This document shows, piece after piece, positions 54,292 through 63,836 of a stretch of DNA of 64,000 nucleotides. The stretch's first letter is position 1. Each line of letters begins with the position of its first letter. The notes beneath the pieces are model-generated. The model ran no database searches and had not been told where the DNA came from. It saw only the letters and a program-made list of their open reading frames with translations. A program made the translations under genes and the position numbers. This DNA is from CBDAUN01 sp965214875 (GTDB lineage Bacteria; Pseudomonadota; Gammaproteobacteria; Arenicellales; JAJDZL01). The DNA lies in contig OZ243980.1 in NCBI GenBank assembly GCA_965214875.1, forward strand, positions 1,240,001 to 1,304,000, given 5' to 3'.

Positions 54292-55268
54292 ATGTCGCCC
54301 TGCTTTTCGGTTTGCTCATTGCGCTGATTAAATACTGTATCCACAATCACAACCACCAGCAGGATCAAAGCTTTGATTAGTGCTTGATGCGTATCTTCAA
54401 GATCGAGTATTGTCATTGCATTAACCAGAATGCCTATGAGAAGGGCCCCGAATACGACATTGCGAATTCCGCCTTTGCCGCCGCTTAATCCGATGCCGCC
54501 GATGACGACAATGAGAATGACATCATAGAGCAGGGTCGAGTTCACGATCCTGGTGTTGATGCTGAGCAAGGTGCCTGCCACGATCGCGCCCGCGGCAGCG
54601 GCAAAAAACGCCGAAAGGACGTATTGCAAAACCAGCATTGGGCGAACCGGGATGCCGACGTTCCTGGCCGCCTCAAAATTGTCGCCCATGTAGTAGGTGT
54701 ATCGACCGTATTTCGTGCGGCGCAAGAACAATGAAGCAACGATGCATACGGCGATGAATACGTAAACTTCAATCGGGATGCCGAGCGGCTTGATCGTTCC
54801 AAGGTCGAATATCGGGATGAATTCGTCCGGTATGTAGGCGACATCCTGAGACATCAGTTGCGAGCGCCCGAAGCCGTATACGAACAGTCCCATGGCGAGC
54901 GTTGCGAAAATTGGAGGGATTTCACCGTATGCCACCATCACGCCGTTTGCAATGCCGATCAGCAGCACGAACCCGACGGCCAGCAGCAAGCACAAGAAAA
55001 TGGGGATATCGGTGTGCAGCAATTCGATAAAGAATGCCGCAGATATCGCGAGAATTGAAACGACCGACAAGTCGATCCCTCGGCCAATGATCACAATCGC
55101 CATGCCGACTCCAAGAATCCCTAGTATCGAGATATTGCGCACCAGTCCGATCAGATTGGAGGCGGAAAAAAATCCGGCAAGGAAAATGGAGAACAAAACG
55201 AAAAGCGCGACGGCTACTGTTGCAACCACTTTTTCTTGAGTAAATTCGGCGGCGAAGAACCTATTCAT
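54288..55268 (-). CDS. ABC transporter permease (RbsC type)
   Basis: 326 residues and about eight to nine transmembrane helices. AIVIIGRGIDLSVVSILAIS near residue 60 is the permease signature, and GGIGLSGGKGGIRNVVFGAL near residue 255 the second conserved block. It is the second RbsC-like permease of the locus and has no fused propeller. It may pair with the fused permease as a heterodimer or belong to a separate importer sharing the ATPase. It is translationally coupled to the acyl-CoA dehydrogenase gene. Confidence 0.92.
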   Translation of the reverse strand: MNRFFAAEFTQEKVVATVAVALFVLFSIFLAGFFSASNLIGLVRNISILGILGVGMAIVIIGRGIDLSVVSILAISAAFFIELLHTDIPIFLCLLLAVGFVLLIGIANGVMVAYGEIPPIFATLAMGLFVYGFGRSQLMSQDVAYIPDEFIPIFDLGTIKPLGIPIEVYVFIAVCIVASLFLRRTKYGRYTYYMGDNFEAARNVGIPVRPMLVLQYVLSAFFAAAAGAIVAGTLLSINTRIVNSTLLYDVILIVVIGGIGLSGGKGGIRNVVFGALLIGILVNAMTILDLEDTHQALIKALILLVVVIVDTVFNQRNEQTEKQGDI

Positions 55269-55520
55269 GTCCAGATGTCATAAGGCTGTTTGGTGTGGCA
55301 AGAATTCGCGTTTTGGATAGGCCGCTGCTTACGTGGAGACCAATTAGGCGCAGAAAGCAAGGTGGCCGCAGGTGCAATCTTGGCCAAGAGGCTTGTTTCT
55401 GAATCGATATCACTGGCACGAATTCAATGGGTCAAAAGCTGCAATTCTTGCCATACTATATTCAATTTGCCGTATGAAAGAAATGCTTGTAACAAGGTGA
55501 TTTGGGCAATTGCCGGAGCC

Positions 55521-56912
55521 TTATGCGGCCAGCAGCGACTCTGCTTTGGCGGTTGCGCGTTGCGAATGGGCGATATGGCCCAACCCTTTATGGGCGCGGG
55601 CGACAGCGCGCCAGTTTTGAATTGAAGTTGGCTTCAGTGCGACCCGTTCATTCGCCAAAGCCAGCGCTAGGTGAAAGTTTTCTGCCCTGAGTGCCGATTC
55701 GAGCAGTGTCCAGCCAATCACATCGCGCTGAGCGAAGCTGCCGCCTAGGCGGTGGGTCAAGTATCTCACCGGTATTAGGCGTTCAGCGCATTCGATGTAG
55801 TTTTCATTGGCAAAGTCTCTGATCGCGAGGCAAAATGGCAACCCGATTTCTCGGCTCATGGCGACATTTGCATCCGACGCACTCTCCACGTAGCGCTCAT
55901 TGGCTGTCAATAGTTTTTGCTGTGCCGATGTTCGGCCGTCCGATACGAACGCCATCATCGCGTGCACGTCATTGAACGCGTATAGCGTATCTTGCGCGGC
56001 AGGTTCCCAGCGGTCGGCCAAATATTTCCACCGGTCTTTGGTGTCGGCCTCGACAAGCTTGAGGCGCCACAGCAAGGCGGCAGCATCAAGCTCCTCGTAT
56101 TTTTCCGCGTTGTCCTTAGTTCCGATCAGATGCTGGTCGAAGATCGCCAATGCCTGATCAACCTGCTCTAAATCGAGATGGAAGAGCGAGGTATGCCACC
56201 AAAGGTGATTGGCAAAGTTGGAACTGCCCCATCGGTCGACATGATCCATCATAAAGCGTATGCCGCCCGATTGGCGCCCGCGCATCTCCATTACATGGCA
56301 CACGGCATGCACTGCATACGGATGATCTGGTCGCAGCGCTAGCGCATGCCGGCCGAATTCCTCAGCTTTTGAAAAGTCGCGATTTTCTTCAAGCCCGAAA
56401 GCGTAGAACGCCAGTACGTGTGCATAGCCCGGCATGGACTCGTCCCAAAGATCAAAAACCCGTGCGACCACATCGCGTTGACCAGCCACATCACCAAGCA
56501 GCACATTGGTGAAATGCACCAGACCCAGCGCACAAAGATCTAGTGGGTAATAGGTTAGTACTTGCTCCCAGTGTTGCACGGCCCCGAAAAAATCTCCCTT
56601 CAGCCAGCATTCCAGCGCCATCAAATATCCTCGTTCTCGATCATTGATCGGGCTGACAGACTGGAGTTTGCGAACCTGCTCGACTGAATCGACCATGTCA
56701 TAGTAGATCCGATCTTCCATGGCTTGGGTCAGCCATGCGGCGCGAAACAGCCATCCCATGACAAATTCGGGCCGCTGCTCCAGCACCTTGTCAATTCTTG
56801 CGATAGCATCGCCTCGAAACGAAAAAGCGCACTCTAATGCCGCGTCGTACCCCTCAATGGCGGCACTGTCCGCACTCGAGAAAGGTGTTTGGCTGGGGTC
56901 TGATTTAATCAT
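55521..56912 (-). CDS. tetratricopeptide repeat protein (TTC38-like)
   Basis: About 463 residues, all-helical, with repeated TPR-like pairs: AIARIDKVLEQRPEFVMGWL, ALGLVHFTNVLLGDVAGQRD, HALALRPDHPYAVHAVCHVM, NHLWWHTSLFHLDLEQVDQA and AFNDVHAMMAFVSDGRTSA. The overall pattern is that of TTC38/COG-type TPR proteins, often found next to catabolic genes, function unknown. No signal peptide. The start is ATG 56912 (a TTG three codons upstream is possible). It lies 252 bases from the permease and may be the first gene of the metabolic operon. Confidence 0.8.
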   Translation of the reverse strand: MIKSDPSQTPFSSADSAAIEGYDAALECAFSFRGDAIARIDKVLEQRPEFVMGWLFRAAWLTQAMEDRIYYDMVDSVEQVRKLQSVSPINDRERGYLMALECWLKGDFFGAVQHWEQVLTYYPLDLCALGLVHFTNVLLGDVAGQRDVVARVFDLWDESMPGYAHVLAFYAFGLEENRDFSKAEEFGRHALALRPDHPYAVHAVCHVMEMRGRQSGGIRFMMDHVDRWGSSNFANHLWWHTSLFHLDLEQVDQALAIFDQHLIGTKDNAEKYEELDAAALLWRLKLVEADTKDRWKYLADRWEPAAQDTLYAFNDVHAMMAFVSDGRTSAQQKLLTANERYVESASDANVAMSREIGLPFCLAIRDFANENYIECAERLIPVRYLTHRLGGSFAQRDVIGWTLLESALRAENFHLALALANERVALKPTSIQNWRAVARAHKGLGHIAHSQRATAKAESLLAA

Positions 56913-57750
56913 TGATCTCAATGTCTGTTAACGAGTTTTGCTTAAGAAATATTAATGTATACAAAATATTTCATGAGAATAAGTTTTATTTTTCTTGAGT
57001 AAATTTAATTGCGCCAATCCTCAGCCCTCGAGAACTGGCATCTATGATTCACGCGGCTATTTGACAAGCAATCTATCCAAGAAGATGGATCTATGGGTTT
57101 GTTTCTGTGAAGGCGAACATCGTTTTGGAGCATTGCCGGTATCGCTTGAATCGGCTTGTGTTGCATGCGTTCAACCGCCTTGCAGGAAATTTCAAGCTGG
57201 CGGTGTAGCCGCATCTGCGAGACTCTCTTTTTGGTTTTTGTCAGAATGAAGGTCGCGTGTAAACAGATTATCAAGGGCGGTTTGGACGATTCGAAGATGA
57301 TGTCGGCAATCGCCGAGGCTGCCGCTTTTAGCAGCAGTGCTGACGTAGCTTGCTGGGGGGGGGCAGATGGCAACTTTTATCGTGCCCGCAGTTCGGGCGC
57401 GGCAAGCTGTTGGTTCAGCGTAGCCTGACCAGTACGTTGATGCATTTGTCCTCGTCGCCGCAGTATTGAAGGAATTTGACGCGGCTCAGATCTTTTTGGA
57501 ATTGGGCAGGATTTCGGTGTACGGCGTACGCTAGCTGATTAATCAATTACTTAAAATGGGTTTATTATGTCAAGAAGCGAGCTCATGATTAGTAATAATC
57601 AGGAAAATATTTAACGCGTCGCCCGCTCCAAGTCGATCAGTGCCTCCCGTCCTTAGCTCTCCAGAAGACCCGACCTGAGCGGCATCTAGCGATCTTGATT
57701 CGCCCCAAAGCGCGAACCGTTATAGAACAGGTGTTGACTTGTAGTCTCGT
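56913..57750. other. region with no recognisable gene, containing a 9-base G run
   Basis: About 840 bases between the TTC38-like gene and the ATP-grasp gene. Open frames exist (plus 57247-57428; minus 57005-57373), but neither resembles a known protein. Both cross a G9 run at 57355-57363; in the minus frame the run falls in codons 4-7. Likely a decayed gene. Confidence 0.35.
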
Positions 57751-57823
57751 CATTTAGCCGGCTCGCCAAGGCGGCGCAATCGGATTAATCGCGCAAGGCT
57801 GAAATTCCAAATGCGCAAATCCA

Positions 57824-58913
57824 TCATCGCCTCGACCCGAGCCCAGAGCCGCGAGGCGCGTATTCCGGTCCGAAGGCGAATTTCGGATTTCGACAGGATT
57901 CCGGCAAATCCAGCCACCCGCCGATGATCGCATTCCACTCGGCCGGCTGAAACCTGCAATCGATGCCGCACTCAGGATATAGCGTGAGCTCGCCAAATCG
58001 GCAATCTCCTTCCACGTCGTAAAAGTCGGCCCTGACAAAGGGGACATCCTCGCACAGCCTTGAACAGTAGTCCAGCATCTCATGCAGCGATTCGGGCTTT
58101 GGAAACCTCGTTCCCTCATCGATGGTCGGATACTTTGGATCGGTGATTGGAAGAAGCTTCCAGTCGGAATCGAAAAACAGTTTTTTGTTTTCTGTTTGAC
58201 GGTCCTTGCAAATCATGATTAGTTTCGGCTCCCCATTGAAGCAGAATATCTTGTAGTCCACGAGCTGGCCGAACTGGTCTTCCAGATACTCCTCGACAAA
58301 TACCCGGGGCGCAATATGCCAGTAGGGCCATTCCGACTTTCCATAGCCGCCGTATCTGCTGTTCAGCCTCAGATCGATTTCCCTCATCCGGTCTGTCGGA
58401 ATCGGATTCGCTCCGCTGCAAATCAGGGCATCGCCGCTCCAGTGATTCGACTTGACGACGTATTTTTGCGGCAAGCGTTCAAGCGCGAGTCCGTCGATCG
58501 ATTCCGCCCCCCCCCCCAATTATCCGATTCAACAGCCTGGGGTTTCGGGTTTTCTCCAAAACATAGTCTCTGACGGCCAGCTTGTCGCAAAGTCGAATGA
58601 GCAGCTTGTCGTGATTGTTGAACTTCAGCCATTCGATCTTTTCCGCCAAAGTATTCGGGCTTGAGAGGTCAAGCGTCAGCCCACGCCGCTTCCAGGCATG
58701 GCGCCGATAGTTTTCATGCAGATTGGCAATCCGATTCCATGGAATGTCGGTGTCGGTTCCATCTTCGCGAGAGACCAAATCGGCCGTCGCTTCGCGATGC
58801 AAAAGCCTTCGCTCGGCACTGAGCATGGGCCTTTCCAGTTTCGAAATGCGATCCTTCCTCAGATTCGCCGCGTTCGCCTTTGCCAGATAATCGAGAAATG
58901 CCGTTTTCAACAT
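57824..58913 (-). pseudogene. TupA-like ATP-grasp protein, split by an 11-base G tract
   Basis: Predicted glycan- or polypeptide-modifying amidoligase of the TupA-like ATP-grasp family. The N-terminal half (58913-58520) ends LLNRIIGGGGG. The C-terminal half (58519-57824) in the next frame contains LERLPQKYVVKSNHWSGDAL (ATP-grasp lysine region), WHIAPRVFVEEYLEDQ, YKIFCFNGEPKLIMIC, PFVRADFYDVEGDCRFGELT and ECGIDCRFQPAEWN, all family landmarks. The frames join at 58507-58517 (11 C's on the plus strand, G's on the gene strand); 10 G's would give one protein of about 360 residues. In frame terms the gene is OFF as sequenced. Confidence 0.75.
58507..58517. repeat. poly-G (gene strand) homopolymer in TupA-like gene
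   Basis: Eleven consecutive C's on the plus strand. It is inside coding sequence at the junction between two frames of the same gene, a typical position for a slipped-strand contingency tract. Confidence 0.8.
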
Positions 58914-58977
58914 CGTTCAACTTACGGTTTCAGAGAGCCCGTCTTGTCGCGGTTTCGAAGTCTCCTTCGCACTGATG

Positions 58978-59004
58978 TGTCCGGGTTCAGATACATGTGA
59001 GACC
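58978..59004. repeat. solo copy of the IS481-like terminal repeat
   Basis: TGTCCGGGTTCAGATACATG and the following TGAGACC match 27 bases of the repeat at 27195-27219 exactly, with no transposase nearby. It lies 65 bases upstream of the TupA-like gene. It is either a relic of excision or an insertion hotspot. Confidence 0.7.
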
Positions 59005-59800
59005 AGCTATGCCTAAGGAAATCGCTAGCTTGAGTATATGAAAAATTGATCGAGTTGCACTTATTGCTCGAAAGTGCAACACAAACTGATTTGAGTTGCA
59101 TAAGTGTAACTCAATTGTCAACGATTGGCAAAATTCCGCGCAAACCGGATCGATGCGCAAACTATCAGCTAAACAATTGCTACGGATAGTCTGCTAGTGA
59201 TCAGTCACAATATGCCGATTCGGCGCTAGCCTGATCGACAATGAGATTGATACTATGCGCGACGGTGTGTGAAAGGGGCGGCTTAACGGTTTCACGAAAA
59301 TGCAATCCAAATGGCCGGCATCCTTGTGCTTTTTCATTGTTAACTTGATGGTCTTGCATATATGCCGGGTGCAACCTGTAGGCTCCGTTTCTCTGGACTA
59401 GCCTTGAAGGGCCGCGAATGTGGGGAGGCATCGACGAATCAGGGGTTCTTTCAATCGCGATGGCAACTTCTATTGCGCCAAATTTCTCGTGTGCTCGTCG
59501 TTCTTTCTGCGAAAGCGCAACCGCTCATAATGAGTTTGCTCACCATCGTGCCAGAAGTTGTAATCATGGTGCCCCCAAGCATGGAAATGGCTATTGAAAT
59601 CTGCCCGTATCGCCATAAGTGTCGGGATGAATCCAATTTTCGCCGTTTGTATAGGTTTTGATGAAGCAGAGGTTATGGATGCAAGATAACTGTCCCGCAA
59701 AGCCAATAGTTGAACGAGCCAAATTGGCAATCAATTTATACAAATAGACGACCAAATGTATATTGGTTTCCATCATTCAACCAAAACTTGCGTGTGCACT
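59005..59800. other. AT-rich region without recognisable gene
   Basis: About 800 bases. Near 59040-59115 the words GAGTTGCA and AAGTGCAA/GTGTAAC recur imperfectly. No frame resembles a known protein; minus-strand pieces at 59.2-59.7 kb may be transposon debris. Confidence 0.35.
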
Positions 59801-59809
59801 GCTGGTCGA

Positions 59810-60641
59810 AATGATTGTATCCCGGGAAATTTGACTGGAAAAACTCAACGATGCGTGGTCGCGCCGACCAATCGTTTGGCTTTCAGGCGTACGTCGATCA
59901 GGAAAGACGACTCTCGCAAAAAATGCTGCCCGAGGCGCAGTACTTCAATTGCGATCTGCCATCGACCCAACTCGCCACCGGCGATCCAGAGTTGTTCTGG
60001 AGCAACTGCGAGGCGAATAGGGTTGTCGTGCTCGATCAGATGCACCGGCTGAACGACCCCAGCACACTACTCAAGATCGCAGCCGATGAATACCCGCATT
60101 TGCGTGTGACATATTGGAGTTGTTCGCAGTAGGCAACCGAGAGGGTTTCATCGCTCTTTTGAAATTGCTGCTGCGCCAAAGCGGAGGGTTGCTCGACTAT
60201 ACCAAGCTGGCAAAGCTTTGCGGGCTCAGCCGGCATACCGTCAAATCGTATGCCCATGCGCTTGAAGCGGCGCACGCCATCCATCTGCTGGCACCATTTT
60301 CAGGAAACGGGACGCGCGAGATCGTGGATCGACCGAAATGCTATGGGTTTGACACAGGATTCGTTTGCCACCAGAGGGGCTGGGATTCCATTCGTGCAGA
60401 TGATCGAGGCATTCTATGGGAACATCTTGTGCTGGATACGCTGCAAACAAGTTTCGATCAATCAACGCTTCATTATTGGCGCGATAAGTCTCAGCGCGAG
60501 ATTGATTTCGTTGTGCAGGCAGGCTTCGATGAAGTTGATGTCTATGAATTCAAGATAAGCCCCGCTGAATTTTCTGGAAAATCGCTATCGGCGTTCCACT
60601 CGCTGTATCCGCATGAGAACAACTATCTGGTATGTCCGTAA
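59810..60641 (+). pseudogene. AAA_14/DUF4143-type ATPase, frameshifted and internally deleted
   Basis: Walker A survives as GVRRSGKTTLAKK (about 59885-59925). After a one-base shift in an A run it continues MLPEAQYFNCDLPSTQLATG, then VVVLDQMHRLNDPSTLLKIA (Walker B/sensor region). The frame then jumps at about 60108 to DILELFAVGNREGF, DYTKLAKLCGLSRHTVKSY (DUF4143 helix-turn-helix region), WEHLVLDTLQTSF and SQREIDFVVQAGF with YEFKIS (a PD-(D/E)XK-type core). Compared with intact family members about 70-80 residues are missing between PHLRV and DILEL. Non-functional. Confidence 0.75.
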
Positions 60642-60811
60642 GTGAAAAGACCATACCAGGCCCGCCGCGCCGAACATGTGTTGACGATATGCGATACCAG
60701 CCATATTCTTGCGGCAACCCGGCGCGCTCGTTGAGCCATTCATTCGGGCATCTGCAAAATCATCCAACCCGCCACAATTTCGCTAGAGCCGCAAGTACAA
60801 TAGCCGACGCT

Positions 60812-63304
60812 ATGAATAATCGCTACCAACCCGAAACAGTCGAATCGACGGCGCAAAACTACTGGGAACAGCACAAGAGCTTCCAAGTAGTCGAAGATCC
60901 TTCGCGGGAGAAGTTCTATTGCCTGTCGATGCTGCCGTATCCGTCTGGGGCATTGCACATGGGGCATGTGCGCAACTATGCAATCGGCGATGCCATGAGC
61001 CGGTATCAAAGAATGCTTGGGAAAAATGTGCTCCAGCCGATGGGCTGGGACGCATTCGGTCTGCCGGCGGAGAATGCGGCCATCCAAAACCAGGTTCCCG
61101 CCGCCAAGTGGACCTACCAGAATATTGAAGACATGACCGTCCAGCTCAAGCGCCTCGGATTCGCCTACGACTGGTCGCGCGAACTGGCAACCTGCCGCCC
61201 CGAATACTATCGCTGGGAGCAATGGTTTTTCACTCGCTTGATCGAAAAAGGAATGGCTTATCGCAAAATGTCGGTCGTCAACTGGGATCCAATCGAACAG
61301 ACCGTTCTGGCCAATGAGCAAGTTGACAGCCAAGGGCGAGGCTGGCGTTCGGGAGCGCCGGTTGAGCACCGCGAGATTCCGCAGTGGTTCATTCGCATTA
61401 CCGCCTACGCTGAAGAATTGCTGGATGAACTGGACAACCTCACCGGGTGGCCGGATTCGGTAAAGACGATGCAGCGCAACTGGATCGGACGATCGGAAGG
61501 TGTCGAATTCGAAATCGAGGTCGAAGGCGATCATCAGCCGCTAAGAGTCTACACGACTCGCCCCGACACGCTGATGGGAATTACCTATGCGGCGGTCGCG
61601 GCCGAGTACCCGCTAGCCAGGCATTTTGCCGAGCAATCGCATGAAATCGCCCAATTTGTCGAACAATGCAAAAAAAGCAATACTTCCGAAGTGGCGCTTG
61701 AAACCATGGAAAAGCAGGGAATCAGGTTGCCGGTCATGGCGATCCATCCCGTTTCCAAAGAACGCATTCCAATCTATGTCGCCAACTTCGTACTGATCAG
61801 CTACGGTACGGGCGCCATCATGGCAGTGCCCGGGCACGACCAGCGAGACTGGGAATTCGCCAAAAAGTACGATCTAGAAATTCGCAAGGTGGTGCGTCCG
61901 GATGCTGGCGATTTCGACTTGGATCAGGGTGCCTATGCGGACAAGCACAACACCGTCTCCTGCAACTCTGGACAATTCGACGGGCTGGGTTTCGAGGACT
62001 GCTTTAACGCTACTGCCGACTATTTGACCGAGCACGCCAACGGCGAGCGAACCGTGAACTACCGATTGCGCGATTGGGGAGTTTCCAGGCAGCGCTATTG
62101 GGGATGCCCGATTCCGGTGATCTATGACAAGCAGGGCAGAGCCCATCCTGTGCCCGATGAGGGTCTGCCGGTAATCCTTCCTGAAGATGTCGAGTTTCAA
62201 GGCGTTAAATCGCCAATACGAGAAGATGATGACTTCGTCTCGGCGGCGGTGCCGGAAACCGGCGAGCCTGGCCGCCGCGAAGTCGACACTTTCGATACCT
62301 TTGTCGATTCTTCCTGGTACTTTGCACGCTACTGCTGCCCGGGAGCAGAGTCGAAAATCGACGAAAGAGCTAACTATTGGCTGCCGGTCGACCACTACAT
62401 CGGCGGCATCGAGCACGCCGTGCTGCATCTGCTTTATGCGCGCTTGTATCACAAGCTGATGCGCGATGCCGGCTTGATCGAGTCGGATGAGCCGTTCACC
62501 AATCTGCTGACGCAGGGCATGGTGCTCAAGGATGGCTCGAAAATGTCGAAGTCGGTCGGCAATGTGGTCGATCCGCAGACGATGATCGACGAATATGGAG
62601 CGGACACAGTGCGCCTTTTCATTCTGTTTGCCGCGCCGCCGGAAAATTCGCTGGAATGGAGCGACGAAGCGATTGCGGGAGCGTATCGATTCTTGAACCG
62701 GCTCTGGAATACCGTGGTGGAAGCGGGACCGATGGTGCGCGAGTTCATGCAGGGAGATATGGAGCGAATTGATGCGGCCGACTGGACTGGCCGGGCGCTT
62801 GACGAAGTGGTCAAAGATTTTCGCTACAGCACCCACTCGATGCTGGCAAGGGTTCTGAACGATTTTGAGCGGCATCACTACAACACCGCCATCGCTGCTT
62901 GCATGGAGCTACTCAGCGCCATCTCGCGCAGCGGCAAGTTATTGGCACAATGCAGGTGGGGTGTCGATGCCTTGGCAGAAGCGGTGTCGATTCTGATTCG
63001 GGTGCTGGCACCGATTGTCCCGCACATCGCCCATGAATTGTGGATGCGTATCGGCATGTCGGAAGCGGTAATCGACGCATCGTGGCCTAAGCTCGACGAG
63101 TCGGCGCTGAAACGCGAGGAGATCGTCATTCCAGTGCAAGTCAATGGCAAGCTGCGTGCGCAGATTGAAGTGCCGGTCGATGCGAATCAAGACGCTGTTC
63201 TTGCAGTTGCCCTGCAAGAACAGCGCGTGGCCCGCCATGTCGATGGCAAGAAGTTGCGGCGGGTTATCCACGTTCAGGGTAAACTTGTCAATATCGTTGT
63301 CTGA
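60812..63304 (+). CDS. leuS: leucyl-tRNA synthetase
   Basis: Charges tRNA-Leu. The product is 830 residues from ATG 60812; the open frame extends upstream to 60632, but those 60 residues do not belong to the family and follow the decayed AAA_14 gene. The HIGH motif appears as PSGALHMGHVRNY near residue 43. The CP1 editing domain (about 225-420) contains TTRPDTLMGITY. KMSKS is in DGSKMSKSVGN near residue 575. The C-terminal anticodon-binding domain is complete. It is followed by lptE and holA, the normal gammaproteobacterial order. Confidence 0.97.
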   Translation: MNNRYQPETVESTAQNYWEQHKSFQVVEDPSREKFYCLSMLPYPSGALHMGHVRNYAIGDAMSRYQRMLGKNVLQPMGWDAFGLPAENAAIQNQVPAAKWTYQNIEDMTVQLKRLGFAYDWSRELATCRPEYYRWEQWFFTRLIEKGMAYRKMSVVNWDPIEQTVLANEQVDSQGRGWRSGAPVEHREIPQWFIRITAYAEELLDELDNLTGWPDSVKTMQRNWIGRSEGVEFEIEVEGDHQPLRVYTTRPDTLMGITYAAVAAEYPLARHFAEQSHEIAQFVEQCKKSNTSEVALETMEKQGIRLPVMAIHPVSKERIPIYVANFVLISYGTGAIMAVPGHDQRDWEFAKKYDLEIRKVVRPDAGDFDLDQGAYADKHNTVSCNSGQFDGLGFEDCFNATADYLTEHANGERTVNYRLRDWGVSRQRYWGCPIPVIYDKQGRAHPVPDEGLPVILPEDVEFQGVKSPIREDDDFVSAAVPETGEPGRREVDTFDTFVDSSWYFARYCCPGAESKIDERANYWLPVDHYIGGIEHAVLHLLYARLYHKLMRDAGLIESDEPFTNLLTQGMVLKDGSKMSKSVGNVVDPQTMIDEYGADTVRLFILFAAPPENSLEWSDEAIAGAYRFLNRLWNTVVEAGPMVREFMQGDMERIDAADWTGRALDEVVKDFRYSTHSMLARVLNDFERHHYNTAIAACMELLSAISRSGKLLAQCRWGVDALAEAVSILIRVLAPIVPHIAHELWMRIGMSEAVIDASWPKLDESALKREEIVIPVQVNGKLRAQIEVPVDANQDAVLAVALQEQRVARHVDGKKLRRVIHVQGKLVNIVV

Positions 63305-63313
63305 GGTCATCTC

Positions 63314-63829
63314 GTGCGTACGCTTCATCTTATCTTCGTTTTAACCGTCGCAATCGCCTTGAGCGGATGCGCCTATCAATTGCGCGGAACCGGGCAGGCC
63401 GAGACCTCGTTCAATCCAGCCGACTATCTGATCAAGGTTCGCGGCGCCAATCCGAACATGTCGCACATCCTGTCTATCGCTATGCGTGAACACGGGTTTC
63501 GGGTTGCTGGCGGTGAATACGATTTGCTGGTCACAGCAAGCGATGAGGATTTCGAACTTGACGAACTTTCGCCTGATACGACCGGTGCTGTGACATTCAG
63601 AGCCAAAGCGTATGCGCTTGAATATTCTTTTCGCGCAGCGCAACGAGGCCCGCCTTTGAAGCAAGGCGCTGTAGAAGTATCGATCGATGAGACCGAACTT
63701 TCGTTCGGAGAGACGATTTCGGATACTAGAGAGGCAGAGCAACTCGCTGAGTTGCGCATGCAGGCGGCACGCAAGATTGTCGACAAGCTAGTCTTTTTTG
63801 TCGAGTCGGAGGAAATTGTGACACGGTGA
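63314..63829 (+). CDS. lptE: LPS-assembly lipoprotein LptE
   Basis: Outer-membrane lipoprotein that plugs LptD and helps insert LPS. The product has 171 residues. N-terminal lipoprotein signal peptide: RTLHLIFVLTVAIALSGC, with lipobox LSGC and the lipidated cysteine at residue 19, then AYQLRG, the family hallmark. The rest is a beta-sandwich-like sequence. The start is GTG 63314, nine bases after leuS. Together with kdsA it confirms an LPS-bearing outer membrane. Confidence 0.92.
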   Translation: MRTLHLIFVLTVAIALSGCAYQLRGTGQAETSFNPADYLIKVRGANPNMSHILSIAMREHGFRVAGGEYDLLVTASDEDFELDELSPDTTGAVTFRAKAYALEYSFRAAQRGPPLKQGAVEVSIDETELSFGETISDTREAEQLAELRMQAARKIVDKLVFFVESEEIVTR

Positions 63830-63836
63830 GGAGCTT

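Noticed and set aside
57005..57428. Two opposing open frames over the G9 run
   Set aside because: No recognisable domain, no clear ribosome-binding site and low-complexity translation.
59040..59115. Short recurring words (GAGTTGCA, AAGTGCAA) that might form a CRISPR-like array
   Set aside because: Units are unequal and short, with no regular spacer length and no cas genes.
60632..60811. A 60-residue N-terminal extension of LeuS
   Set aside because: It has no similarity to LeuS, follows decayed DNA, and the family start motif begins right after ATG 60812.
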